Positions 1 through 6,475 of a stretch of 11,998 nt of DNA are shown here, in pieces. Each line of letters starts with the position of its first letter. Positions within the stretch are counted from its first letter, which is position 1. Made by a program: the position numbers and the translations under genes. Source of the DNA: Evtepia sp. (lineage in GTDB: Bacteria > Bacillota > Clostridia > Oscillospirales > Oscillospiraceae); contig JAQSXW010000010.1 in the NCBI GenBank assembly GCA_029256465.1, positions 1 to 11,998 on the forward strand. The letters run 5' to 3'. The notes beneath the pieces were generated by a model. It was given only the letters and a program-made list of their open reading frames with translations. It was not told the origin of the DNA and made no database searches.

Positions 1-152
1 AAATCTGCCAAAAAGACAAACGAGCCTTGCAGAATCCCAACTACAACAGGTGCCTTACCCGCATAGTCTCGATTGATTTCATCCGCCAAACGATGCACAC
101 AGGTGGAAAGCTCCTCCTTGCTGAATAAAACCTGTTCAATATCCCTCTCCAT
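1..152 (-). CDS. hpt: Hypoxanthine phosphoribosyltransferase, N-terminal part (runs off left edge)
   Basis: Only the first 50 codons are present. They begin MERDIEQVLFSKEEL and continue to a GKAPVVVGILQGSFVFLAD stretch, which matches the N-terminus of bacterial hypoxanthine phosphoribosyltransferases. The LQGS turn corresponds to the conserved loop that helps bind pyrophosphate. The family is a cytoplasmic purine-salvage enzyme that makes IMP (and usually GMP) from hypoxanthine (or guanine) and PRPP; the PRPP-binding motif lies outside the window. The ATG overlaps the end of tilS by 17 bases, and an AGGAAAGG sequence lies about 12 bases upstream inside tilS, so translation is probably coupled. 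tilS followed by hpt is a well-known order in Firmicutes, often with ftsH next, which cannot be checked here. Identification rests on the N-terminus plus context. Confidence 0.88.
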   Translation of the reverse strand, partial: MERDIEQVLFSKEELSTCVHRLADEINRDYAGKAPVVVGILQGSFVFLAD

Positions 153-1554
153 GTTTCATAACAACCTTTCCTAATTCTGTCTCTCTCTTTGCAAAGGATA
201 GTTCATACGCCAGTTGACCGGCACTTGCCAAACGAGTTCGATCCGGTCCAAGACCTGCTACGGCAACCACACCGTCCCCATCCGACAGAATAGGCAGCTG
301 CTCCCGCACGCGTCTAGGAATCCTCTCTTCAATCATCAGTTTTTTGAGGGTCTTCCTCCGACGTCCCGGTAGTGCAAGCATATCCCCTGTCTGTCTGCTA
401 CGAAGGAGTAGCGGCCCGCGAACTTTTTGTACATCTAAATATACTGTCCTGTCATCGGGTGGCCTCTCTGGCGGGCATATTCGTTCGTGGCAGCTTACCT
501 GCCATTCCCCGATCTCCGTTAACCCGCCAAGCTCGAGCAAGGTTTCCTTGAGCGGCGGCAGGGGCTCGTGTTCCCAATCCCAAGCAAGGAGGAGGTCTCC
601 ATAGACTCGCTGAACCAGAACCCCGCCCGGCAAATGCAAAGAGGCGGAGGGATCGGATCCCTGCGCAATGGCAATGATCCCATGGAGGTGTATTTGACTG
701 GGTGTCGGGGCCTCAATCTCCTCCAGCATCCGCAGAATTACACGGACAGCCAGCGCTTTGGGAACCATCCCCAAACAGTTTGATGCAATCACCATGCCGT
801 CTTCCGCGCGATGCGCCTCTCGAAAGAGCTCTAGTGCCCGGGCTTCTAGATAGGCCTGATCTTCTCGTAACGAACGAACTGTAGCCGTCACAGAGCCTGT
901 GAGGTTTGGGTTCATGTCCTGCAGGATCGGCAGCACCTGATGACGAATCCGATTCCGTGAAAACCGATTGTCTTCATTCGAGCTATCTTCCACAAAGGGT
1001 AGATGATGAAGCCTTACATATTCTACAATCTCCTGGCGGGAGGTGGTGAGGAGTGGCCGAACGATGATCCCGCGCACAGGTGGGATGCCTGTAAGGCCCC
1101 GCAAACCGGTTCCTCGCACGAGATGAAGCAGTACGGTTTCCACATTATCATCGGCGTGATGCGCCGTGACAATCCGGGCCGCCTTGGCTTTTTGGGCTGC
1201 ATCCTCCAGGAACGCATACCGCATACTACGAGCAGTTTCCTCAATGCCTTGACCCAGATTCTTTGCCTCCTGCTCGACATCGCCTTCCCCAAGGAAAAGC
1301 GAGATATTCTGATCCCTACAATAGCTTGCTACAAAGTCGGCATCTCGTATCGATTCTTCGCCACGCAGCCTGTGATTATAATGCGCCGCGCAGAGGGAAA
1401 ACCCCAGTATCCCCTTGAGTCTGGACAGCACATGAAGCAGTGCCATGGAATCCATTCCACCAGAGAGGGCGCATAGAACCGTTTCCCCTTTTGGCAACAT
1501 CCCATATTCTGTGCATAGGGCGCGGATCGGTGCCTCAAACTCAGTATTCGTCAT
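136..1554 (-). CDS. tilS: tRNA(Ile)-lysidine synthetase
   Basis: This 472-residue protein uses ATP and lysine to convert C34 of the CAU anticodon of tRNA-Ile2 to lysidine. The change switches both charging and decoding from methionine (AUG) to isoleucine (AUA), and it is essential in most bacteria. The PP-loop ATP-pyrophosphatase motif SGGMDS is at residues 31-36. The family block HHADDNVETVLLHLVRGTGL starts at 132, and EDSSNEDNRFSRNRIRH at 189-205 is the typical TilS signature. A C-terminal TilS domain at about 380-460 carries the basic LPGRRRKTLKKLMIEERIP stretch. Length is normal for the family. The ATG has a GGAG 8 bases upstream (1563-1566), inside the end of dnaB, which it overlaps by 14 bases. 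The gene also overlaps hpt by 17 bases. Both overlaps point to one co-translated transcript. Confidence 0.97.
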   Translation of the reverse strand: MTNTEFEAPIRALCTEYGMLPKGETVLCALSGGMDSMALLHVLSRLKGILGFSLCAAHYNHRLRGEESIRDADFVASYCRDQNISLFLGEGDVEQEAKNLGQGIEETARSMRYAFLEDAAQKAKAARIVTAHHADDNVETVLLHLVRGTGLRGLTGIPPVRGIIVRPLLTTSRQEIVEYVRLHHLPFVEDSSNEDNRFSRNRIRHQVLPILQDMNPNLTGSVTATVRSLREDQAYLEARALELFREAHRAEDGMVIASNCLGMVPKALAVRVILRMLEEIEAPTPSQIHLHGIIAIAQGSDPSASLHLPGGVLVQRVYGDLLLAWDWEHEPLPPLKETLLELGGLTEIGEWQVSCHERICPPERPPDDRTVYLDVQKVRGPLLLRSRQTGDMLALPGRRRKTLKKLMIEERIPRRVREQLPILSDGDGVVAVAGLGPDRTRLASAGQLAYELSFAKRETELGKVVMKHGEGY

Positions 1555-2896
1555 TGTAATGTCTCCGTTCTAAGGAAGAAAAGGAGGTGAACTCGGGCAA
1601 CCACTGAAGCTGGACGGTACCTGTTTCGCCGCGGCGGTTTTTGGCAATGATACATTCCGCCAGATTGTGACTTTCGGTCTCTTTGTTATAGTAATCCTCT
1701 CGGTAAAGGAACATAACCACATCTGCATCCTGCTCAATGGCTCCGGATTCTCGAAGATCGGACAGCATGGGCCGTTTATCCGCCCGTGCTTCATTGGCGC
1801 GTGAGAGCTGGGATAGGCATAGGATCGGCACGTTCAGCTCCTTGGACATAATTTTGAGTGCCCGGCTGATGTCTGCCACCACCTGCTGCCGATTATCACC
1901 GCCAGAGTGACTCTTTCCGCCCGCCGCCTGCATGAGTTGAAGATAGTCAATGATCACCAGCCCCAAATGCTCCACGCGGCGACACTTGGCGTTCATGTCG
2001 GCCACCGAAAGGGTGGGGTTATCGTCAATCAGAATACTTGTTTTGTTCAGTGACGCAGCGGCAAGACTTACCTTGTCCCAATCATCATCTGTCAGCTTAC
2101 CCGTCGTGAGCCGTTTCCCGTCTACAAAGGCTTCGCTTGCAATGAGTCTTGCTGCTAGCTGCTCCTTACTCATTTCCAAGGAAAAGAATACCACGGTTTT
2201 TCCAGAATATTTTCCGGCGTGTAGAAGAATATTCAGTGCCATAGAGGTCTTACCCATACCAGGTCTTGCCGCAAGCAAGATAAGCTCGGAAGGGTTAAGC
2301 CCCGTGAGTGCCATATCCAAATCGGGAAGGCCGGTGGAGAGCCCGGGAATGGCCGAATCGCTGGCAGCCAGGAGATTAAGCTGGTCAAACACTTTAATGA
2401 GAACAGAGGAAATGTGCTCCAATCCCTTGGGGTTTCTCCCCTGTCGGATGGCATAGATTTTTTGCTCCGCAACTTCCAGTACTGCTTGAGCCGTATCCGT
2501 CCCTTGCTGAACCAGCACCGTAAGTTCGCCCGCTGTCTCTGCTATGCGCCGCAGCAGGGATTTGTCCCGGACGATCGACACATATTCCATTACATTGGCG
2601 GCTGTTGGGGTGATCTCCATGAGCTGAAGAATGTAGGTGCGGGAACGATTCTCATCATAAACCCCATTCTGACGCATCTGCTCCAGAACAGTGACCGGGT
2701 CAATCGTCATGGAATAGTGAAACATACCATAGATGCTCTCATAGATATCTCGGTTAACCTGAAGGTAAAAATCCTCTCCCTTCAGTGCTTCAATCACATC
2801 GGGAATGCAGCGTGGGTCAATCAGCATAGCTCCCAGCACGGATTGCTCTGCTTCTACGCTGTGAGGCATTTGTCGTAGAAATAGCTCTTCATTCAT
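1541..2896 (-). CDS. dnaB: Replicative DNA helicase
   Basis: This is the hexameric ring helicase that unwinds DNA ahead of the replisome (named dnaC in Bacillus subtilis). Numbering from the chosen start, an N-terminal DnaB domain begins at MPHSVEAEQSVLGAML. The RecA-like domain has Walker A ARPGMGKTS at about 210-218, Walker B LVIIDYLQL at about 313-321, LSQLSR at about 361-366, the LRESGAIEQDADVV block, and KNRRGETG near 419-426, where the arginine-finger region lies. I place the start at ATG 2896 (451 residues) because AGGTGA at 2903-2908 is then 6 bases away. A TTG two codons upstream (2902) directly abuts that site and is less likely. No intein is seen at the usual DnaB insertion sites. 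The gene begins 23 bases after rplI and overlaps tilS, consistent with an operon. Confidence 0.97.
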   Translation of the reverse strand: MNEELFLRQMPHSVEAEQSVLGAMLIDPRCIPDVIEALKGEDFYLQVNRDIYESIYGMFHYSMTIDPVTVLEQMRQNGVYDENRSRTYILQLMEITPTAANVMEYVSIVRDKSLLRRIAETAGELTVLVQQGTDTAQAVLEVAEQKIYAIRQGRNPKGLEHISSVLIKVFDQLNLLAASDSAIPGLSTGLPDLDMALTGLNPSELILLAARPGMGKTSMALNILLHAGKYSGKTVVFFSLEMSKEQLAARLIASEAFVDGKRLTTGKLTDDDWDKVSLAAASLNKTSILIDDNPTLSVADMNAKCRRVEHLGLVIIDYLQLMQAAGGKSHSGGDNRQQVVADISRALKIMSKELNVPILCLSQLSRANEARADKRPMLSDLRESGAIEQDADVVMFLYREDYYNKETESHNLAECIIAKNRRGETGTVQLQWLPEFTSFSSLERRHYNDEY

Positions 2897-2902
2897 TCCC
2901 AA

Positions 2903-2908
2903 TCACCT
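2903..2908 (-). promoter_or_regulatory. dnaB ribosome binding site
   Basis: AGGTGA lies 6 bases before the ATG at 2896 and directly abuts the in-frame TTG at 2902. The spacing favours the ATG as the true dnaB start and removes two residues from the longest reading. Confidence 0.65.
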
Positions 2909-2919
2909 GCCGGCTCTTC

Positions 2920-3369
2920 TTATTTCTCTTCGGTCACCACCACGTAGATCGTACCGCTGATCTCGTGGCCCAGCTTGCACTTCAGCTCAAAGGATCCAAA
3001 ATTCTTAATGGGCTCTTCTTGGACAATTTTGCTTTTTGCAATGTTCACTCCAAACTGCTTTTCCAGCGCTTCGGAGATTTCCTTTGACGTCACAGCGCCA
3101 AACAAACGACCACCGGAACCGGCTTTTGCAGGAAGCTTAACTACGCATTCCTTCAATTTTTCAGCAATGGCTGCTGCCTCCGCCTTTTCCTGCTCCATCT
3201 GTGCTTTTTTTGCCTTATCCTGCATCATCATCTTATTCATATTATCCGTACTGGCAGGAACAGCCAGTTTTTTGGGCAGAAGGAAATTCCGGGCGTAGCC
3301 ATCGGACACTTCTGCCATCTGCCCCCGTTTTCCATGTCCCTTCACATCTTGCTGTAAAATCACTTTCAT
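2920..3369 (-). CDS. rplI: 50S ribosomal protein L9
   Basis: This 149-residue protein is the usual length for L9, a two-domain large-subunit protein that binds 23S rRNA near the base of the L1 stalk and helps maintain translational fidelity. The N-terminal domain has the L9 signature MKVILQQDVKGHGKRG followed by VSDGYARNFLLPKKLA. A charged, alanine-, lysine- and glutamate-rich connecting helix covers about residues 45-75 (DKAKKAQMEQEKAEAAA). The C-terminal domain follows, with GRLFGAVTSKEISEAL. The ATG has AGAGG about 10 bases upstream. The gene lies 51 bases downstream of gdpP and 23 bases upstream of dnaB. gdpP-rplI-dnaB is the order known from Bacillus subtilis (yybT-rplI-dnaC), so this is a conserved operon core. 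Confidence 0.97.
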   Translation of the reverse strand: MKVILQQDVKGHGKRGQMAEVSDGYARNFLLPKKLAVPASTDNMNKMMMQDKAKKAQMEQEKAEAAAIAEKLKECVVKLPAKAGSGGRLFGAVTSKEISEALEKQFGVNIAKSKIVQEEPIKNFGSFELKCKLGHEISGTIYVVVTEEK

Positions 3370-3420
3370 TGCTCAGTTACCTCTCTTTATCAGTTTCTAC
3401 GAAAAAAAAGCCCTTTTCGT

Positions 3421-5391
3421 TTAAATCTCATCAAAATAACGATCGATCGCTTCTTTCAATTTCTGTTCGGCCTCCTCCAAGCTGAGGCCTTTGATCTGTG
3501 CTCCGGCCGCAGCGGCATTTCCTCCACCACCCAGCAGTTCGGAAATCACTTGTACATTGATGTTGCCATTAGATCGGGCTGATACTGCGATCTGGTTGTC
3601 GCCTGTGGGGAATAAAACAAATGAGGCGTGAATGCCGGTCATGCTGATCAGCTCGTCTGCAGCTTTGGCGGCAGTCACCCGATCCACCGGCGTTTCCGAG
3701 ATGGCCATGGCAATCCCTTCGCGGTAGATCTTGGTTTTCTGCACAATCCCGAAGCGGCTGATCGTCCCCTGCAAGTCACTCTGGAATAGTTTTCTCACTT
3801 CCGTCGTATCTGCACCCTGCCGTCTTAAATAAGCGGCCGCCTCGAAGGTTCGACCTCCGGTTCGCAGGGTAAAGTTCTTGGTGTCCAGCACAATGCCGGA
3901 CAAGACAGCCTCAGCCTCCTGACGAAGGAGGTCTCCCGGTTCCAAAATATATTGCAATAGCTCCGTGGCGAGTTCACTTGCGGAGGATGCATAGGGATCT
4001 TCAAAGCTCAAAATTGGATTTTCAATATGACTAGCAGCCCGGCGATGGTGGTCAATGATCACAAGCCGCTTGGCTCTTGTGAGTAAAGCCGGCACCTGTA
4101 CCTGTTCAGGACGATTGGTGTCCACCACCACCAGCAAGGTGGTCTCGTTTAATCGACTCAGTGCCTCTTCTTCGCTGATGAATACGGTTTCATACTCGGG
4201 AAGGCGTGCCAGATCATCAATCATATTCTTCGCGGGGTTGAGGGACGATTCCTGAATAATATAAGCAGGAACCCCACGCTTTCTTGCAATCGCATTTAGT
4301 CCCACAGCGGCACCAACGACATCTAGATCAGGAGAGAAGTGACCCATAATTAAAATCTGAGTTGCATTGGATAGTAGTTCCGATAGTGCATTGGCCACTA
4401 CCCGGCTCTTGACCTTGGTGCGGCGGTCAGATTCCTTCGCCTTGCCGCCAAAGAACTGATAGTTCTCCCGGTCCTTTATCACCAACTGATCCCCACCTCG
4501 AGACAAGGCCATTTCCATAGATTGAGTTGCGTAATGGAATAACTCTCGCAAGTTGGGGGCATCCCTCCCCACTCCGATGGACAGGGTCGCTGTGACTTCA
4601 TTTCGGCTTCGCACCTGCCGAACTGACTCCAGTATACTAAATTTTTGTTTCTGAAGCTCCGGCAGTTGCCCTTCTTCAAACAGAAACAAATAATGATCCC
4701 GATCATAGTGGCAAAGGATGCCCCTCGTCGAATCCGCCCATTGGCTGATCCGTTTGTTGAGCTCACTGAGCAAAACGGATCGCTCACTTTCCTCAATGCT
4801 ACGCATCAGATCATCATAATTGTCAATGAGCAGAACTGCGGCAATGGGGCGGCTTTTGTCATAGTTTTCCTCTAACCAAGCATAACGGGTGACCTCCACC
4901 CAATAACTGATGGCTAAATTCCCTTCGATTAAGTTTCCAAACACCAAATATTGTGCATCCCGCACCCGGACAGGTTCTGGAGCCTGATGCTTCCCTTCTG
5001 TAACCCACCGGCACTGGAACTGCGGAACAACATCGGATAACTTGGTATCAAATACGTGCTCAGGATTTCCGGTCATCGCAAGGAAACGGTCATTTGACCA
5101 GATGATTTCGTCTGTTTCTGGTTGAAAGATGACCATAGGCAAGGGTGCGTTGATGATGGTTCCGCGAGTCGCTGCCTCAATATCGTTCTCACGGCTTTTC
5201 ATGTGTTCCATGATTTCTTTGTTTCTCTTCGCCAAGTAGCCACGAAAAACAAGATAGAGCAGAATGGTACTTATGCTTTCCGCCACAGCAACCATCGGCT
5301 TGAAAACAGCCGTTACCACAGAGAATAGTAATGCAATCAAAAAAAACAATTGATAGCCGTGTTCTTCCGGCAAATGTCTTTTCGACTTCAT
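3421..5391 (-). CDS. gdpP: Cyclic-di-AMP phosphodiesterase GdpP (PAS, degenerate GGDEF, DHH/DHHA1)
   Basis: This 656-residue membrane protein has the full GdpP (YybT) architecture, a family that hydrolyses the second messenger c-di-AMP to pApA. Two membrane helices lie at about 14-30 and 34-52, a PAS-like domain at about 72-165, and a degenerate GGDEF domain at about 183-305 that lacks a real GGDEF motif (RDHYLFLF occupies the site). The DHH domain carries the metal-binding motifs GHFSPDLD (350-357), DTN (424-426), DHH (447-449) and LDTKNF (D503). The DHHA1 substrate-binding domain ends with GGGGNAAAAGAQ at 620-631, where the more familiar form is GGGGH; see findings. The ATG has AAGGAAGG 9 bases upstream, but that site is partly covered by a hairpin and follows a short overlapping reading frame. 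It heads the gdpP-rplI-dnaB-tilS-hpt run. Family function is well established; activity here is inferred from the intact metal-binding residues. Confidence 0.95.
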   Translation of the reverse strand: MKSKRHLPEEHGYQLFFLIALLFSVVTAVFKPMVAVAESISTILLYLVFRGYLAKRNKEIMEHMKSRENDIEAATRGTIINAPLPMVIFQPETDEIIWSNDRFLAMTGNPEHVFDTKLSDVVPQFQCRWVTEGKHQAPEPVRVRDAQYLVFGNLIEGNLAISYWVEVTRYAWLEENYDKSRPIAAVLLIDNYDDLMRSIEESERSVLLSELNKRISQWADSTRGILCHYDRDHYLFLFEEGQLPELQKQKFSILESVRQVRSRNEVTATLSIGVGRDAPNLRELFHYATQSMEMALSRGGDQLVIKDRENYQFFGGKAKESDRRTKVKSRVVANALSELLSNATQILIMGHFSPDLDVVGAAVGLNAIARKRGVPAYIIQESSLNPAKNMIDDLARLPEYETVFISEEEALSRLNETTLLVVVDTNRPEQVQVPALLTRAKRLVIIDHHRRAASHIENPILSFEDPYASSASELATELLQYILEPGDLLRQEAEAVLSGIVLDTKNFTLRTGGRTFEAAAYLRRQGADTTEVRKLFQSDLQGTISRFGIVQKTKIYREGIAMAISETPVDRVTAAKAADELISMTGIHASFVLFPTGDNQIAVSARSNGNINVQVISELLGGGGNAAAAGAQIKGLSLEEAEQKLKEAIDRYFDEI

Positions 5392-5435
5392 AAAGAATGG
5401 CCTTCCTTCGGGAAGAACTTATCGCTTAGCATCAT
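5388..5435 (-). CDS. Putative 15-residue leader peptide upstream of gdpP
   Basis: A reading frame of 15 codons encodes MMLSDKFFPKEGHSL. It starts with two consecutive ATGs, and GGAG (5442-5445) within AGAGAGGAGA lies 6 bases before the first, a ribosome binding site at least as good as that of gdpP. Its TGA stop overlaps the gdpP ATG in a 4-base ATGA, the classic arrangement for translational coupling. It lies downstream of a putative promoter (5486-5514), so it would be in the gdpP leader RNA. The frame contains the hairpin that masks the gdpP ribosome binding site, so ribosomes translating it would open that hairpin. The peptide resembles nothing I recognise, and its function may lie only in being translated. 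A frame this short can occur by chance; the combination of site spacing and ATGA overlap is what makes it credible. Confidence 0.45.
   Translation of the reverse strand: MMLSDKFFPKEGHSL
5402..5415 (-). promoter_or_regulatory. Hairpin covering the gdpP ribosome binding site
   Basis: In the gdpP transcript, CUUCC (5415-5411) can pair with GGAAG (5406-5402) around a CGAA loop, with one further U-G wobble pair outside. GGAAG is the core of the gdpP Shine-Dalgarno sequence (5401-5408). The stem is short (5-6 pairs), so masking would be partial unless coupled to the upstream reading frame. Confidence 0.35.
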
Positions 5436-5485
5436 GTGCTTCTCCTCTCTGCCAACGGGAATTCCATTGGACTGTGGTCATGGAT

Positions 5486-5514
5486 AGCATAGCAGAAATC
5501 AAGTCAAATTACAA
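5486..5514 (-). promoter_or_regulatory. Putative sigma-A promoter for the gdpP operon
   Basis: Reading the minus strand, TTGTAA (-35, 5514-5509) is separated by 17 bases from TATGCT (-10, 5491-5486), and a TGC directly before the -10 gives an extended -10. Each hexamer matches consensus at 4 of 6 positions. The start point would lie near 5479, giving a leader of roughly 90 bases that holds a weak hairpin (5452-5470, 6 pairs), the short reading frame and the masked ribosome binding site. I see no terminator between the upstream membrane-protein gene and gdpP, so read-through from that gene is also possible. Confidence 0.4.
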
Positions 5515-5527
5515 GAACTTAGCCAGA

Positions 5528-6385
5528 TCAATCCAACTTGTGCCGAAACTGCCGCTTTCCTCCATGTTCATGATACCATATGCTGCTGATGATATTGCCT
5601 GCCAGCAAAATATTGCCGCACAGATACAGCCATACCATCATCACCACAATGGAAACAAGGGATCCATACACCAGAGAATATCGTGTGGACATGCTGATAA
5701 ACCAAGAAAAGAGAATGGAAGAGGCTACCAGAGCACAGGAAGAGACTACACTGCCAACGAGAAGGGGAACATGTGGCGTCCCTTTCGGAACGGCAAGATG
5801 CGAAATGATGAGGATAAAGAGGAAGAATACTAAGAACAGCAGTAAAAACCGCAAATTTCTCCAAACAACAAAAACCTTTTGTACCCCCAAATGCTGGGCA
5901 AGGGAGCCAAGCAGCCAATCCCCGGTTACGATGACTCCAATGGAAAGATAGATGGTAACCAGCAAGCCAAACGGAAATAGGATACTAACCAAAAAACTGC
6001 GCAGGCCCCCAATCGGTGTCTCACCATACAAATCCGCCATAATACGCATGATGGTTCGAAAAGCAGCGGAGGCAGTGGTAAGCACCATGATCACCCCCGC
6101 AAACAGGAGAGCACCGGATTGGTGAACGGTAATATATGAAAGATACCGCTCAATCATATCAAGGCTTACCTGTGGAAGAAAGCCCTTAATATAGGCGATG
6201 ATTTGGGCAGAATCCAAGTTCAGTAGTCCTAAAAACGCATTCACACAGATGAACAGTGGAAACACGGTGAGCAGCAGGAAATAGGAAAGCCCCGCCGCTG
6301 CCCGTGATATTTGCTTCTCTGTGTAAAGAGACACAAATTCTCTCACATAGCGGAGTGCTTTGTGATTCCAAATCCGTAACAGCAT
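5528..6385 (-). CDS. YihY/BrkB-family inner membrane protein
   Basis: This 285-residue polytopic membrane protein matches the YihY/virulence factor BrkB family, once annotated as ribonuclease BN; that older name does not reflect the function. Its conserved N-terminal signature is RAAAGLSYFLLLTVFPLF (residues 28-45), and the C-terminal signature is YGSLVSIVVMMVWLYLCGNILLAGN (240-264, shown here in outline by YGSL and NILLAGN). About six membrane helices are visible at roughly 30-54, 90-112, 131-155, 178-197, 206-231 and 239-266. The cytoplasmic tail is short and charged. The molecular function is not established; transport or an envelope role has been suggested. The ATG has AAGG 9 bases upstream. 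It lies 136 bases upstream of gdpP on the same strand, and divergent from spoIIP. I find no convincing sigma-A promoter in the 90 bases shared with spoIIP. Confidence 0.9.
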   Translation of the reverse strand: MLLRIWNHKALRYVREFVSLYTEKQISRAAAGLSYFLLLTVFPLFICVNAFLGLLNLDSAQIIAYIKGFLPQVSLDMIERYLSYITVHQSGALLFAGVIMVLTTASAAFRTIMRIMADLYGETPIGGLRSFLVSILFPFGLLVTIYLSIGVIVTGDWLLGSLAQHLGVQKVFVVWRNLRFLLLFLVFFLFILIISHLAVPKGTPHVPLLVGSVVSSCALVASSILFSWFISMSTRYSLVYGSLVSIVVMMVWLYLCGNILLAGNIISSIWYHEHGGKRQFRHKLD

Positions 6386-6421
6386 GATCTTCGCCCTTCT
6401 TTCTCATCTAAACCAAAATTA

Positions 6422-6449
6422 GCATATCTTCCCATGCTCGCACATAGAG
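6422..6449 (+). promoter_or_regulatory. Possible sigma-E promoter for spoIIP
   Basis: GCATATC (6422-6428) resembles the mother-cell sigma-E -35 element (consensus about kmATATT). CATAGAGA begins 14 bases later at 6442+1 and resembles the -10 element (CATACAnT), with mismatches at two positions. Spacing is within the usual 14-15 bases. Transcription would start near 6457, immediately before the ribosome binding site, and downstream of the ATG at 6434. spoIIP is sigma-E controlled in Bacillus subtilis (established knowledge). The match here is partial. Confidence 0.4.
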
Positions 6450-6461
6450 ATAAGAGCACAC

Positions 6462-6466
6462 GGGAG
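6462..6466 (+). promoter_or_regulatory. spoIIP ribosome binding site
   Basis: GGGAG lies 9 bases before ATG 6476 and decides that start over the in-frame ATGs at 6434 (no ribosome binding site) and 6467 (directly abutting this site). Confidence 0.6.
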
Positions 6467-6475
6467 ATGATAATC

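Noticed and set aside
1003..1476. 157-codon open frame on the plus strand
   Set aside because: It is antisense to tilS, has no ribosome binding site or promoter, and its peptide resembles no family; tilS is unambiguous.
1950..2456. 168-codon open frame on the plus strand
   Set aside because: It lies wholly antisense to the conserved dnaB helicase core and is explained by codon bias of that gene. The 154-codon frame at 2414-2878 is rejected for the same reason.
3399..3420. Inverted repeat ACGAAAA/TTTTCGT just after the gdpP stop, considered as a terminator
   Set aside because: The stem is only 7 pairs, AT-rich, with no following U tract, and lies inside a conserved operon where termination would cut off rplI and dnaB.
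5452..5470. CCAATG/CGTTGG hairpin upstream of gdpP, considered as a terminator
   Set aside because: The stem has 6 pairs including a wobble, and is followed by a purine-rich ribosome binding site rather than a U tract.
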